Positions 43,670 through 54,825 of a DNA stretch of 64,000 bases are shown piece after piece. The stretch is taken from the NCBI RefSeq assembly GCF_050003625.1, contig NC_134398.1, forward strand, positions 21,614,622-21,678,621, written 5' to 3'. The notes under the pieces are model-generated. The model did not search any database. It was given only the letters and a program-made list of their open reading frames with translations, and was not told the DNA's origin. The stretch comes from Haematobia irritans (Eukaryota > Arthropoda > Insecta > Diptera > Muscidae). The position numbers and the translations under genes are program-made. Position 1 is the first letter of the stretch. The number at the start of each line of letters is the position of its first letter.

Positions 43670-43915
43670 AAAATAATCTACAAAAATTGTATTGCCATAA
43701 AAAATGTCAAAATTTTATATTTCTATAGAAAAGTTTGTCAAAATTTTATTTCTATAGAAAATTTTGTCAACATTTTATGTCTTTACGAAATTTTGTCAAA
43801 ATATAATTTCTATACAAAATTGTGTAAAAATTTTTATTTCTATAGAAAATTTTGTCAGAATTTTATTCCTGTAGAAAATTTTGTCAAAATGTTATTTCTA
43901 TAGAAAATTTATGAA
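43670..43915. repeat. 29-bp repeat array at the end of the duplication
   Basis: GTC-orientation monomers. The duplication copy ends at 43803 within the array. Confidence 0.8.
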
Positions 43916-44627
43916 GCATTTCATAGTTGGAGAGGAATATTTTGCAAAATCTTCCAAAATATCAAGAATTCTACCAATCTATCAATTAGTAAAAAAATCT
44001 GCCATTTTTGGTAGACTCGTGTTCATAATTGTATATAGCCCCCATATAAAGCGACCCCCATATTTCAATTCTGCACAAAAGTTCATATCGGTTCGTAATT
44101 ATTTATTCGGTATACCGGTCAAGAACTGAATATATGCGTATTTAATCGACCTTTTTTGTCTACAATATATCCCGCATGGACTAACTTACAATTTAGAAGA
44201 TGATGTTAGGAAGTTTATAGATGCCTTCGGCCGCATTGCAAGTAATTTAATTGTGGATGACAGTCTTTAGTAGAAGTTTCTACGCAATCCATGGTGGAGG
44301 GTACATAAGATTCGGCCTGGCCGAACTTACGGCGGTATATACTTGGCGTGATCCAAACTTTTAATCGTATTCATACGATAATGAATTCCATATCGAATGC
44401 CGTGATTAGCCCTCTGAGTCGTTCTAGCGATGTCTGTCTGTACATGTATTTGTGTGTACAGCTCGCAGTTTAATTCAGATCGTCCTTAAATTTGGCATAG
44501 TGTCTTACTTTGGCTCAACGACAATCGCTATTGATGCTGGTATTGAAATCTTTTCCGATTTACATATAACTGCCATATACTATATTTATCACCAGATTTA
44601 CGGCCGCAATGGATCTTCTTCATTATA
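43916..44627. repeat. Family A terminus and related old repeats
   Basis: 43990-44345 is the far end of a family A element, closing with ATGGTGGAGGGTACATAAGA and the GGCCTGGCCGAACTTACGGC segment. 44346-44627 reads as another decayed dispersed repeat (GATGTCTGTCTGTACATG). No gene. Confidence 0.55.
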
Positions 44628-45904
44628 ACAGGTTGGCTGATAAGTCCCCGGTCTGACACATAGATGGCGTCGCTAGTATTAAATGCATATTATTTTTATA
44701 TAGTACCAACCTTCAAATGATTCGTGTCAAAATTTGACGTCTGTAATTCAATTAGTTTGTGAGATAGAGCGTTTTTTGTGAAGCAACTTTTGTTATTGTG
44801 AAAAAATTGAAAAAAAAAAGAATTTCGTGTTTTGATAAAATACTGTTTCTGAAGGGAAAAAATACGGTGGAAGCAAAAACTTGGCTTGATAATGAGTTTC
44901 CGGACTCTGCCCCAGGGAAATCAACAATAATTGATTGGTATGCAAAATTCAAGCGTGGTGAAATGAGCACGGAGGACGCTGAATGCAGTGGACGCCCGAA
45001 AGAGGTGGTTACCGATGAAAACATCAACAAAATTCACAAAATGGTTTTGAATGACCGTAAAATGAAGTTGATCGAGATAGCAAAGGCCTTAAAGATATCA
45101 AATGAACGTGTTTGTCATATCATTCATCAATATTTGGATACGCGGAAGCTCTGTGCAAAATGGGTGCCGCGTGAGCTCACATTTGACCAAAAACAACAAC
45201 GTGCTGATGATTCTGAGCGGTGTTTGCTGCTGTTAACTCGTAATACACCCGAGTTATTCCGTCGATATGTGACAATGGGTGAAACATGGCTCCATGGACT
45301 ACACTCCTGAGTCCAATCGACAGTCGACTGAGTGGACAGCGACCGGTAAACCGTCTCCGAAGCGTGGAAAGACTCAAAAGTCCGGTGGCAATGTAATGGC
45401 CTCTGTTTTTTGGGATGCGCATGGAATAATTTTTATCGTTTATCTTGAGAAGGGAAAACCCATCAACAGTGACTATTATATGGCGTTATTGGAGCGTTTG
45501 AAGGTCGAAATTGCGGCAAAACGGCCCCATATGAAGGAGAAAAAAGTGTTGTTCCACCAAGGCAACGCACTGTGCCACAAGTCATTGAGAACGATGGCAA
45601 AAATTCATGAATTAGGCTTCGAATTCCTTCCCCACCCACCGTATTCTCCAGATCTGGCCTCCAGCGACTTTTTCTTGTTCTCAGACCTCAAAAGGATGCT
45701 CGCAAGGAAAAAATTTGGCTGCAATGAAGAGGTGATCGCCGAAACTGAGGCCTATTTTGAGGCAAAACCGAAGGAGTACTACCAATATGGTATCAAAAAA
45801 TTGGAAGGTCGTTATAATCGTTGTATCGCTCTTGAAGGGAACTAATAAAAACGAATTTTGACAAAAAAATGTGTTTTTCTTTGGGGACTTATCAGCCAAC
45901 CAGT
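44628..45904 (+). mobile_element. Himar1-like mariner, inactive
   Basis: 1277-bp mariner with terminal inverted repeats ACAGGTTGGCTGATAAGTCC on the left and GGGGACTTATCAGCCAACC on the right (last bases diverged), flanked by TA (44626-44627, 45905-45906). Length, ends and protein match the irritans subfamily, typified by Himar1 of the horn fly. Confidence 0.93.
44798..45845 (+). pseudogene. Mariner transposase, degraded
   Basis: DD34D transposase in two frames. The first part (about 44798-45300) has the helix-turn-helix DNA-binding region (KNTVEAKTWLDNEFPDSAPG; WVPREL linker). A +1 frameshift near 45295 ends it; the catalytic half continues at about 45300-45845 (YTPESNRQS onward). Expected catalytic residues: the first Asp is Gly (TMGETW), the second is Gly (HQGNALCH), the third is kept (YSPDLA.SDFF). 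The N-terminus no longer matches the family and a stop cuts the last few residues. It cannot make active transposase. Confidence 0.9.
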
Positions 45905-45906
45905 TA

Positions 45907-46200
45907 TATTCGAATGTATCATGAGTCTCGCTAAACTCATAAAATATCGGCCAAAACGAATCAGATTTAGATATTGCTCCCATATACACCTTTCGCCCGA
46001 TATACACTCTTATATGGTCTCAGAAGCCAGAATTTCATATTGATTTGCTTCAAAATTTGAACAAGGAGTACGATTACATTTGATAGTAACGTCACTTCTA
46101 CCAAATTTGGTTGAAATCGTTTCATATTTAGATATAGCTCCCATATATAACTTTCGCCCGATTCACACTCTTATGACCACAGATATAGACGACATCTTTC
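45907..46200 (-). repeat. Family B units, inverted
   Basis: Reverse complement of the family B unit (TAGATATAGCTCCCATATAT, TTTCGCCCGATTCACACTC). The mariner sits at its edge. Confidence 0.65.
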
Positions 46201-46261
46201 CTGTTGCAATAACAAAATCATATGTTTAAATTTTCAAATAATGCATATAATATATATTGAT

Positions 46262-46267
46262 TTTATT
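46262..46267 (-). terminator. Candidate poly(A) signal of ref(2)P
   Basis: AATAAA on the minus strand about 204 nt after the ref(2)P stop codon. Other AT-rich hexamers exist nearby, so this is tentative. Confidence 0.4.
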
Positions 46268-46470
46268 CTATTCTGGTAGTAAAGAATTACATCAATCGTT
46301 AGAATACTTAAAATAAACATATGTATTTTGGATTAAATTTTACAAAAGCTGGTACGATACACCACCTTACTAACAGCTACAAATAATATTGAATATAGAA
46401 TATATGATGATATCGAAGAATATAGAATATATTGAATAGAATTCCTTTGGGCCTTGCCTATGCATATCAC

Positions 46471-49400
46471 TTATTGGCTGTTGCGCTGAGTGGCCGAGAT
46501 AAGATCCAATGCTTCTGGTATATTGCCATTGACACTCTCCAATAGTTGTGTTAACCAAGCACCCTCATTACTGAAACCCATAGACATCATGGCAAGGACC
46601 GAATGATTAATACGGGGATCTACATAGGGAAACCGAGAAAATTTACGCATTAAGCAATCATAAGGAATTTAAATGAAAACTATTATTTTCTTACTATCAT
46701 GATAGACGGGAACAGCTCTACTTTCTTCGGGCTGTTTTGCTTGAGCTGCTTCAGTCTCCGTTTCTTTGAAAACGGGAACAGCACGCATTTCAACATCCGC
46801 TGGTTTTGTGGGAGTATTTGTCTTTTCCTCCTCTTGAGCAATATGGGCTTTCAGGTCAGCACTTAATTGAGCAAAATCCATAACATTCGATTTATCCAAA
46901 GATTTTGGTGGTGTGGATGCTGTAGAAGTATTTGGGGTTGAAGGAGTAGCATCAGCTGCAGTTTCTGGTGTATTTTCCTTAGAGGGAGCATTCAATTTGA
47001 TAAAAGATTCAGATACACTGTCACTTTCGCTGTCACTACCCAAATCACTGATATCCAATAGACTATTGACAGCAGCCTCAGGAGTTTTCTTTTCACCTTC
47101 TTTCGATACTGTTTTGGAAGTCTTTGAATTGTTGGAATTGCTAGACTGTTGAGAAGATCTGCGTATATTCTCAGCAATGGGACAATTCGAAGTCTCACCA
47201 CCCTCAGCGGTATCCATTGGATCCAGCATCTTGGCAAACATATCATTGAAATTGTTTAGAATTTCCATGCCACCTCTCAAGAGGTTTGGATCCAATAATT
47301 GTACAAAATCTTGCAATGAAGGAGCTGCTGACATAGTTGGGGTCTGAGAAGCATTAGGTGTAGTCGTTGTAGTGGTTGTAGAAGAGGACGTTTGAGTCTA
47401 TGGGAATAAAATATTTTTAATTAAGCAAATATTTATTAACAAACAAAATAAAACACTAACCTTCTCATTGGCCTGCTCTGCAGCAGCAGCAGCAGAGGTT
47501 GAGGGATTTTCAGAAATAGATTTTCTGGCAGCATCCAAAGCCGTTTGATGGGCTACTTTGGCAGCAATCTCTGCTGCACTAACAGCAGCTGCATGAGCTT
47601 TTTGTGCTGCATCAAAAGCCGCTTTGGCCACAGGATTATCCTCTCCAGGTGGATTGGATGAAGTAGTAGTGCTACTTGTAGTGGTCTTGGTTGTGGTATT
47701 CTCAGGAGTTTCTCCCATTGCTGTAGCAGCAGCAGCTGCCCCACCACCTTCAGCCAAATCATGCATCATTTCATATAAATGTGACAAGAAATTGTGTCTA
47801 GCACTTCGACGTCCGTGTCTACGACCACCCTCTTTGGGTTTTTCAGATTCAGTTTCGCCATTAGCAGCCATAGGCGAGGCAAAATTAAAACCAAAAGGTG
47901 GCATACCACCACTCTTGCAACGTTTCTCATGATGTTTGCGACCAGATTTACGGCCACAACCCATACCGCCACCAGTAACCCAGGCATCAACTACATAAGG
48001 ACAATTGTTATTCGGCATGCGTACCATCATATGATCACCGTGAGCATGTTTAGCTTCACAATTTTGACAAATATCGAAATTGGGACATTGCAAACACTTG
48101 TAACGGAATCCCACTATGGGACACATTAAACACGAATCACACTCAACACCAATGTGGACACTGTTGGGGTTATTTGAAGCATCTGCTGGTGGCGGTTGAC
48201 GTGGTCCAGCTGCGCCAGTACTAGTTGGAGCATCTTGAGCTTTAGGGATGTTTGTCTCTGTATTAGATTCTTTATTTTTGGGTGCAACCAAAAGATGCCA
48301 ACGTTCCTTAGATTTCTCAACGAAGATGTCAAAGTCGCTTTGGGTTACAATGTCAATTTCATCGGAATCTTCGTCTAGAGAAATTAAAATGATAAAAAAT
48401 TATTAATAATAACTTCAAAGTATGAAGGTGTGGTGAAGGATTTAATTATGCAGAAACAAAAAGAAACTTTTTGAAATATAAAATTTTCTACGGCTCACAT
48501 ATTACAAGCCCCCCTACTACACAGAAAAAAATTAACGATATTTTTTCAATGAAAATTTTTCAAATCCCCTAGTACTTGAGAATTAACAATAGTGATAATT
48601 TTTAGGCCTGACAAATAGTAAACTAAATAGATAATCCTTGTACGGTTGTCATTCGTGCCGACAATAATCTACCAAGATCAATTTACCAAATATCTACCAA
48701 ATTTACAAAATGAAGTTTTTGATCGAATTTAAATTTTATTGAAAGTTTTTGTCAAAATTTTATTTCTGTAGAAAATTGTGTCAAAATTGTATTTCTATAG
48801 AAAATTTTTGGCAAAATTTTATTTTTATCATTCGTTTTGTTTTGTTATTGTTGGTTTTGTTCTTTAAGCATTGTAGTTGTTTTTTGATTTCAGCTTAAAA
48901 CCATGCATTGACTAAACTACAAGTGTAGCTTAACCAACAGAGGAAAAGAATGTTTGTCAAATTTATTTGGGCAAAGCCCTATAGACTGCAAGATGGTTGT
49001 ATAGACGCACGTTTCGGAATTACCACATTCCTCATCAGCATCCTCTACTTGCAGCAAAACTATCAACCAATTATCAGAATAAATTCCGGCAGTTCATTAA
49101 ACCCAACAATGAACCACACGTGAACCTTCCGAAAAAAAAGGTTTTGCACGATAGCCGGCTTATGCCGAAATAAATTCGAAACAAACATATCTCTTTTCCT
49201 ATGCCACTGTCAAATCATCGATTTGAGTACAGTTGGCTGGGTTTATTTTGAGCGTGCTTCCTCTTTTTTTCATTCGTTTTGTTTTTATAGAAAATTTTTA
49301 TCAAAATTTTATTTTAAAATTCAAAATTTTATTTTTATAGAAATTTTTGTCAAAATTTTATTTCTATAAAAATTTTTGTCAACATTTTATTTTCTATAGA

Positions 49401-52400
49401 AATAAGATTTTGTCAATGTAGAAAATTTTGTAAAAATTTTATTTCTATAGAAAATGTTGTCAAAATTTTATTTCTATAGAAAATTTTGTCAACATTTTAT
49501 TTTATTTTCTATAGAAATAAGATTTTGTCAATGTAGAAAATTTTGTCAAAATTTTATTTCTATATAAAATTTTGAAAAAATTTTATTTCTATAGAATTTT
49601 GTCAAAATTTTATTTCTATAGAATATTTTGTCAAAATTTTATTTCTATAGAAAATTTCTCAAAATTTTATTTCTATAAAAATTTTTTGCAAAATTTTATT
49701 TCTATAGAAAATATTATCATAATTTTATTCTATCAAAATTTTATTTCTATAAAAAATTCTGTCAAAATTTTATTTCTATCGACCAGTTTGTCAAAATTTT
49801 ATTTATATAAAAAATTCTGTCACAATTTTATTTTTATAGAAAAATTTGTCAAAATTGTATTTCTATAAAAAATTTTGTTAAAATTTTATTTCTGTAGGAA
49901 ATTATATCAACATTTATAGGAAATTTTGTGAAATTGTTATTTCTATAGAAAATTTTGTCAAAATTTTATTTATATAAAAAATTCTGTCACAATTTTATTT
50001 CTATAGAAAATTTTGTCAAAATTTTATTTCTATAGAAAATTTTGTCAAAATTTTATTTCTATAGAAAATTTTGTCAAAATTTTATTTCTACAGAAAATTT
50101 TGTCAAAATTTTATTTCTACAGAAAATTTTGTCAAAATTTTATTTCTATGGAAAATTTTGTCAAAATTTAATTTCTATGGAAAATTTTGTCAAAATTTTA
50201 TTTCTATAGAAAATTTTGTTAAAATGTTATTTATATAGAAAATTTTGTCAAATTGTTATTTATATAGAAAATTTTGTCAAAATTTTATTTCTGTAGAAAA
50301 TTTTACCAACATTTATAGGAAATTTTGTGAAATTGTTATTTCTATAGAAAATTTTGTCAAAATTTTATTTCTATAGAAAATTTTGTCAAAATTTTATTTC
50401 TATAGAAAAATTTGTCAAAATTTTATTTCTATAGAAAATTTTGTCAAGATTTTATTTCTATAAAAATTTTTGTCACTTTTTTTTTGTAGAAAATTTTGTC
50501 AAATTTTATCTAAATAGACGATTTTGCCAAATTGTATTTTTTTTAATGAAAATCTACCAAAACTTCGAGGAATCTACCAAGCAGTAAAAAAATCTACCAT
50601 TTTTGGTAGAATTCTACCAACTGTGGCAGTGAATTCTTGCCGTATGTTTTTTTGCAGGTCCATAGCCCCTCAAGCAGCACTCTTATCACTAAGAGAGTAA
50701 AGCTGACCATAAACGTATCACATTGGACTGGCTCAGGCTCAGGCTCTAAATGAGCCTGAATGAACTGGCTGCCACCTTGCCTAACCTAAAATTATTCAGG
50801 GAAAAATGAGCTATGTACTGCCATTTAGAACTGTGGAAGATTACTTCTAGGGTTGAGAATAAGCAAATTATGGGCATGAGGCCCATTGGCCACCTTGGCT
50901 TCATATTACAAATATGTTCAATAAAATGAAAATGAAATGAAATGAAAACATATCTGCAATATCCGCATAGCCATTTTTATAGCTTTGTTCGCAAATTATT
51001 ATGATTGAAATAGAAATCGAAAGTATTTCAGGTTTAACGACTCATAATTAGTTAATGAGATTATTGAAAACATATAAATAACATGAATGAAATGGAAATT
51101 GATTGCAATTAAAAAATAGAAACGAGTTATTGTGTAAATTTCCATTTAAATATTACCTACAACCTCTGATTCTAATTATCTTTAACAAAAGAAGTTTTTC
51201 GAAATGTTAAAGTTCATTGGGTTTTGTTTTTTGATAAAGTTAATTCTAATTTGGAGAAGTCATCTGCATTTATATATCATCTCAACTAAAGTTTGGGAAA
51301 ATGTGTTTATCTGTTCTTTGTTGCGATGATTCAGGCTGCGAAAATAATAACCAGTTATACCGAAAAAAAAACACGATAACAAACAAAATCAATAAACAAA
51401 ATAACATAGAAATATAGACAAAAATGAAGGCGTTAGAAATATGATGTGCCTGCAGAAAACGTGTTTAATATTTCAATTAAATAATTGACTACGAACGTAC
51501 CATAATATTAACTTTCTATAGTAGAATATTTTACAATCATTTGAACAATCAAACCAAATGTTACAGATATAAAGATAATGCATTTTGTTTGTGATTGTGG
51601 AAATGGGCCAATGTGTATTGTATAAAGTCTGAGTCATTTGTGTATATATAAAGAAAACCGTAAAACACCGAATATTGATTAATGGCATGATAAGATACAA
51701 AACAGACAATTTAAATGCATGACAGAAAACAACAGACCCATCTATTCCGATATGTGTATAAATATATTTTCCCAATCATTGTGGTGAAGTACACAATTGT
51801 TGAAAGTAAATGACAATCATAGAGGATCTAGCTTATTTACAGAAAATTTTGTTAACATTTTATTTCTAGAAATAAAATTTTGTCAAAATTTTATTTCTAT
51901 AGAAAATTTTGTCAAAATGTTATTTCTATAGAAAATTTTGTCAAAATTTTATTTCTTTAGAAAATTTTGTCAAAATGTTATTTCTATAGAAAATTTTGTC
52001 AAAATTTTATTTCTATAAAAAATTTTGTCAAAATTTTATTTCTTTAGAAAATAAAATTTTGACAAAATTTTATTTCTATAAAAAATTTTTGTAAAATTTT
52101 ATTTATGTTGTCAAAATTTTATTTCTATAGAAAATTTTGTCAAAATTTTATTTCAATAGAAAATGTTGTTAAAATTTTATTTCTATAGGAAATTTTGTCA
52201 AATATTTATTTCTATAGAAAATTTTGTCAAATATTTATTTCTATAGAAAATTTTGTCAAATATTTATTTTTATAGAAAATTTTGTCAAAATTTTATTTCT
52301 ATAGAAAATTTTGTCAAAATTTTATTTCTATAGAAAATTTTGTCAAAATTTTATTTTTATAGAAAATTTTGTCAAATTTTATTTCTATAGAAAATTTTGT

Positions 52401-53958
52401 AAAAATTTTATGTTATTTCTATAGAAAATTTTGTTTCTATATACAAGTTTAACAACATTTCATTTCTATATAAACAAAATTTGACAAAATGACAGTTCAT
52501 ATTTTCGCAATTATTTTCTTTATAATGAATAATATTAGTAAAATTTTCCACTAAAAATTATTTAAAAAAAGCAATCGTGAATATAAACTGTCCTTAGTCC
52601 ATTTTACATCAATTTTAATTATGACGGTTTTCTTGATTTGGCAGCCCTAATTGAGAGTAATTTTCCATAACTGTTCTCTCTGAATTTTTCTCCTATTAAC
52701 AGTGTTGCCAGCATTAGAGATATTTTTTCGTGGATGGGGACGTAAAATTTGAGTTGACGACTTTTCATGAATTTGTTTTTATTTTTCGAAATCGGTTCAT
52801 TATAATAAATCAGATTTAAATTTGATTTACTTCAAGTTCTATTTATTTCAATAATATATAAAAAGATATAAAAGGGTGCAAATGAAGCATTTGGACTAGA
52901 AACGGTAACAAGCGCTTATTTATAATTTTACTCAGCTTGTCTAAGGCATTTTCTACAATTGTGATATCATTTTGTGAGTGACAGTGTTCATCACTGTGTC
53001 GGACAAAATATTCCATAAATATAGAAATAATGAAGATGGTTCACCTTCATATTTATCTAGCACCCCATTTTATTACTTGTGTATTTAGACACCCATTTTA
53101 ATTTTTCGAACATTTGGAAGACTGTTAGGTTAGGTTAAAGTGACAGCCCGATTAAATTTCAGGCTCACTTAGACTATTTAGTCCATTGTGATACCACATT
53201 TAACTAAAAGTACCTATTACATATAGACACTACTATTCTTAACCACTGAACCTTCTCTATTATTTACTTTTGTTGAACCCAACAGATTGCTCCAAAAACA
53301 TTAACAAATTGCTTAAGTTAACGTTTTCCAGGTCCGCCAGTAATCTAAAGCTATATGCTTGGAAGAATGTCACTGATCTCTTGGAGTTTTTTTTTCGAAA
53401 TCTTGATCTTATTGCAACTCGCAAGCTGACATGACAAAAATTTTATATATGTGTATGTTTTTAATTGTAACGGATTTCAGCTGTAGAAAATATAATATAT
53501 TTTTTTTTGCTTTATAAAAATTTGTTCAAAATATATTAGGGTTTTTGTGAGGAATTTAACTATAAATTGGGGATTTTTGGGGACACAAGAGCCGGAAAAA
53601 TACTGGCAACACTGCCCACTAAATCAAAGTAGATATGCATCCAAAGTGCATTATTACAAAAGACCTACATATATACTGTGCAACTGTTCGTGTTTCCTTT
53701 CATTTTTGTGTGGTCCGATTGCCGATTTCATCACTCAATTGATTATAAAAACTTACCAATCCAATAAAAACGATTTTCACCGGATGGCAATTTATGTTCC
53801 ACAAATAGGGTCCTTTCGATTTTCATTTTGATGTCCTCGAAAAGGGATGTATCAGATGTCTTCAGATAGCCATTGATCCGTTTGCCGTCCGAATTGTAGG
53901 TGTACTTCAACGTCGAGGGTATAATCGGGGCTCTATGTATGGGTTGAACGGCAAACAT
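46471..53958 (-). CDS. ref(2)P: Ref(2)P / p62 (sequestosome-1) autophagy receptor
   Basis: Selective-autophagy receptor that self-assembles, binds ubiquitinated cargo and delivers it to the phagophore; in Drosophila it also affects sigma virus multiplication. Four exons: 53757-53958, 47461-48374, 46695-47397 and 46471-46619, giving 655 residues (D. melanogaster protein about 600). PB1 domain about 1-95, crossing intron 1; the join creates the acidic motif [14 protein letters not shown] zinc finger about 141-186 (CDSC, CLMC, YKCLQC, CQNC, HAHGDH). Middle: low-complexity Ala, Thr and Ser-rich. Candidate LC3-interacting motif ESFIKL after a Ser/Asp run in exon 3. UBA domain in exon 4 ([15 protein letters not shown]). 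All joins keep frame: phase 1, 0, 1. The exon 4 acceptor (CCCTATGTAG) is the least certain. Confidence 0.93.
48835..49270 (+). repeat. Dispersed repeat (CTACAAGTGTAGCTTAACC family), copy 2
   Basis: Shares its first ~230 bp with the arm of the 2.3-kb foldback and with 56225-56570: TTTCAGCTTAAAACCATGCA, GGGCAAAGCCCTATAG, GCACGTTTCGGAATTACC, then GATAGCCGGCTTATGCCG. TCATTCGTTTTGTTTT occurs at both edges and may be the target duplication. The short frame intact at 56334 is stopped here by TAG. Confidence 0.7.
49290..50540. repeat. 29-bp repeat array in ref(2)P intron 1, GTC orientation
   Basis: About 40 monomers, the most homogeneous array in the window between 49990 and 50160. A variant block (TTTATAGGAAATTTTGTGAA followed by TTGTTATTTC) recurs at about 49910 and 50310. 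Another (TAAGATTTTGTCAATGTAG) recurs at about 49402 and 49518. Confidence 0.85.
50655..50795 (+). repeat. SINE 3' fragment, diverged
   Basis: Plus-oriented remnant of the SINE body (CACATTGGACTGGCTCAGGC, AATGAGCCTGAATG, TGGCTGCCACCTTGCCTAAC), ending CTAACCTAAAA. The tRNA-like head is absent. Confidence 0.6.
51840..52500. repeat. 29-bp repeat array, GTC orientation
   Basis: About 22 monomers in ref(2)P intron 1. One monomer near 52045 is in GAC orientation, an internal inversion. Confidence 0.85.
53124..53203 (-). repeat. SINE 3' fragment with TTAGG-like tail
   Basis: TTAGGTTAGGTTA followed by CAGCCCGAT and CAGGCTCACTTAGACTAT, the tail and distal body of the 592/9503 SINE family, truncated before the tRNA-like head. 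Confidence 0.7.
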
Positions 53959-54810
53959 TTTGTATATTTTAATGTATTAATTCGTTTTTAGTTGGGTAAC
54001 AATTTTAAATAATTCTCGTTTAAATGTTGGGCACTTTTATTATTCGTCACTAAATATGTTGCTTTTATTCTTTTGTTGATTTTCTTGTTATGATGCGTGG
54101 TTTTTATTCACACTTGAGAGTTCCTTGCTTTGCTGCTCTATTGACACTGAGTATTGCGTAGTTAAAATGGAGGTTTATATATGGGAGCTTCTTGTATGGC
54201 CTGTGAGTTGGTATTTCACAATTTTCCCAATTCTTTTGAATATATAACTCCAGAGGTTCTCCTGAGTTCTTGTATATTCTGGACTGTTCCTTCAAATTTT
54301 TGCAGAATCACTTGCTTGCTCTCCGACTTCTACTCGTGGATTGATGTCAAATGAGTTGTTAGTTTTTAAGCCTTCTCCTATGACGAAGATGTTTTATTTT
54401 GGTATTTTGTTATTGTGAAATACCAATCGATTGTGTGAAGACATTTATCGAGTTACCCTACTTATTCGTAATCGTTATCGATTAGTTTAGTTAAACCCAA
54501 TATGAACAAACACGTGTTGCCAACTTCATGTGTGGTTCTTTGGTTCATGTTTCCAATGAAAATTTTAATAGAGTTTTAAAATTTCTTTTTAATTGAAACA
54601 AAAATCAATTAAAAAAAATAATAGTATCAATTAAGTTTTTAATTATATCAATTAATTTTTTAATTGACTTCATAATTGATTCTATTATTTCTGTGATTGA
54701 AGAAATTTCAATTAAAAAATTGATTGGATCCATTAATTTCGTGATTGAATCAGAAAAAAAAAAATTTTGCGTGCAGTTAACTTTAAATTAAATGAACGCT
54801 AAATATAAGT
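53959..54810. other. Upstream of ref(2)P; no gene seen
   Basis: Includes the ref(2)P leader and probable promoter (not resolvable by eye). At 54545-54775 there is an AATTGA/TCAATT-rich inverted sequence, a degraded relative of the MITE at 60529. Confidence 0.4.
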
Positions 54811-54825
54811 AGTTGTGGTTGACAC

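Larger units (their letters stand above)
14434..43803. repeat. Segmental duplication, copy 2 (split by nested retroelements)
   Basis: Second copy of the 10219-14433 unit in two pieces, 14434-15427 and 39794-43803 (TSD copy 39790-39793 excluded). Left and right parts match copy 1 continuously across GGATGCATTGG (about 11201), which is the unoccupied target site. The host-gene copy inside it lacks any upstream exon, because the duplicated segment starts 5 kb beyond the candidate exon 1. Confidence 0.9.
48375..53756 (-). other. ref(2)P intron 1, filled with repeats
   Basis: 5.4-kb intron with donor GTAAGT (53751-53756) and acceptor TTCTCTAG (48375-48378 at its end). It holds a dispersed repeat (48835-49270), a dense 29-bp array (49290-50540), a second array (51840-52500), SINE fragments (50655-50795, 53124-53203) and unassigned AT-rich sequence (50800-51840, 52500-53120, 53205-53750). 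No nested gene seen. Confidence 0.8.

Noticed and set aside
49572..49868. Open frames of 60-100 codons rich in [15 protein letters not shown] repeats (also 59987-60567, 62357-62635, 43607-43903, 930-1184)
   Set aside because: They arise because three 29-bp monomers equal 29 codons; the repeat lacks stops in one frame. They are not genes.
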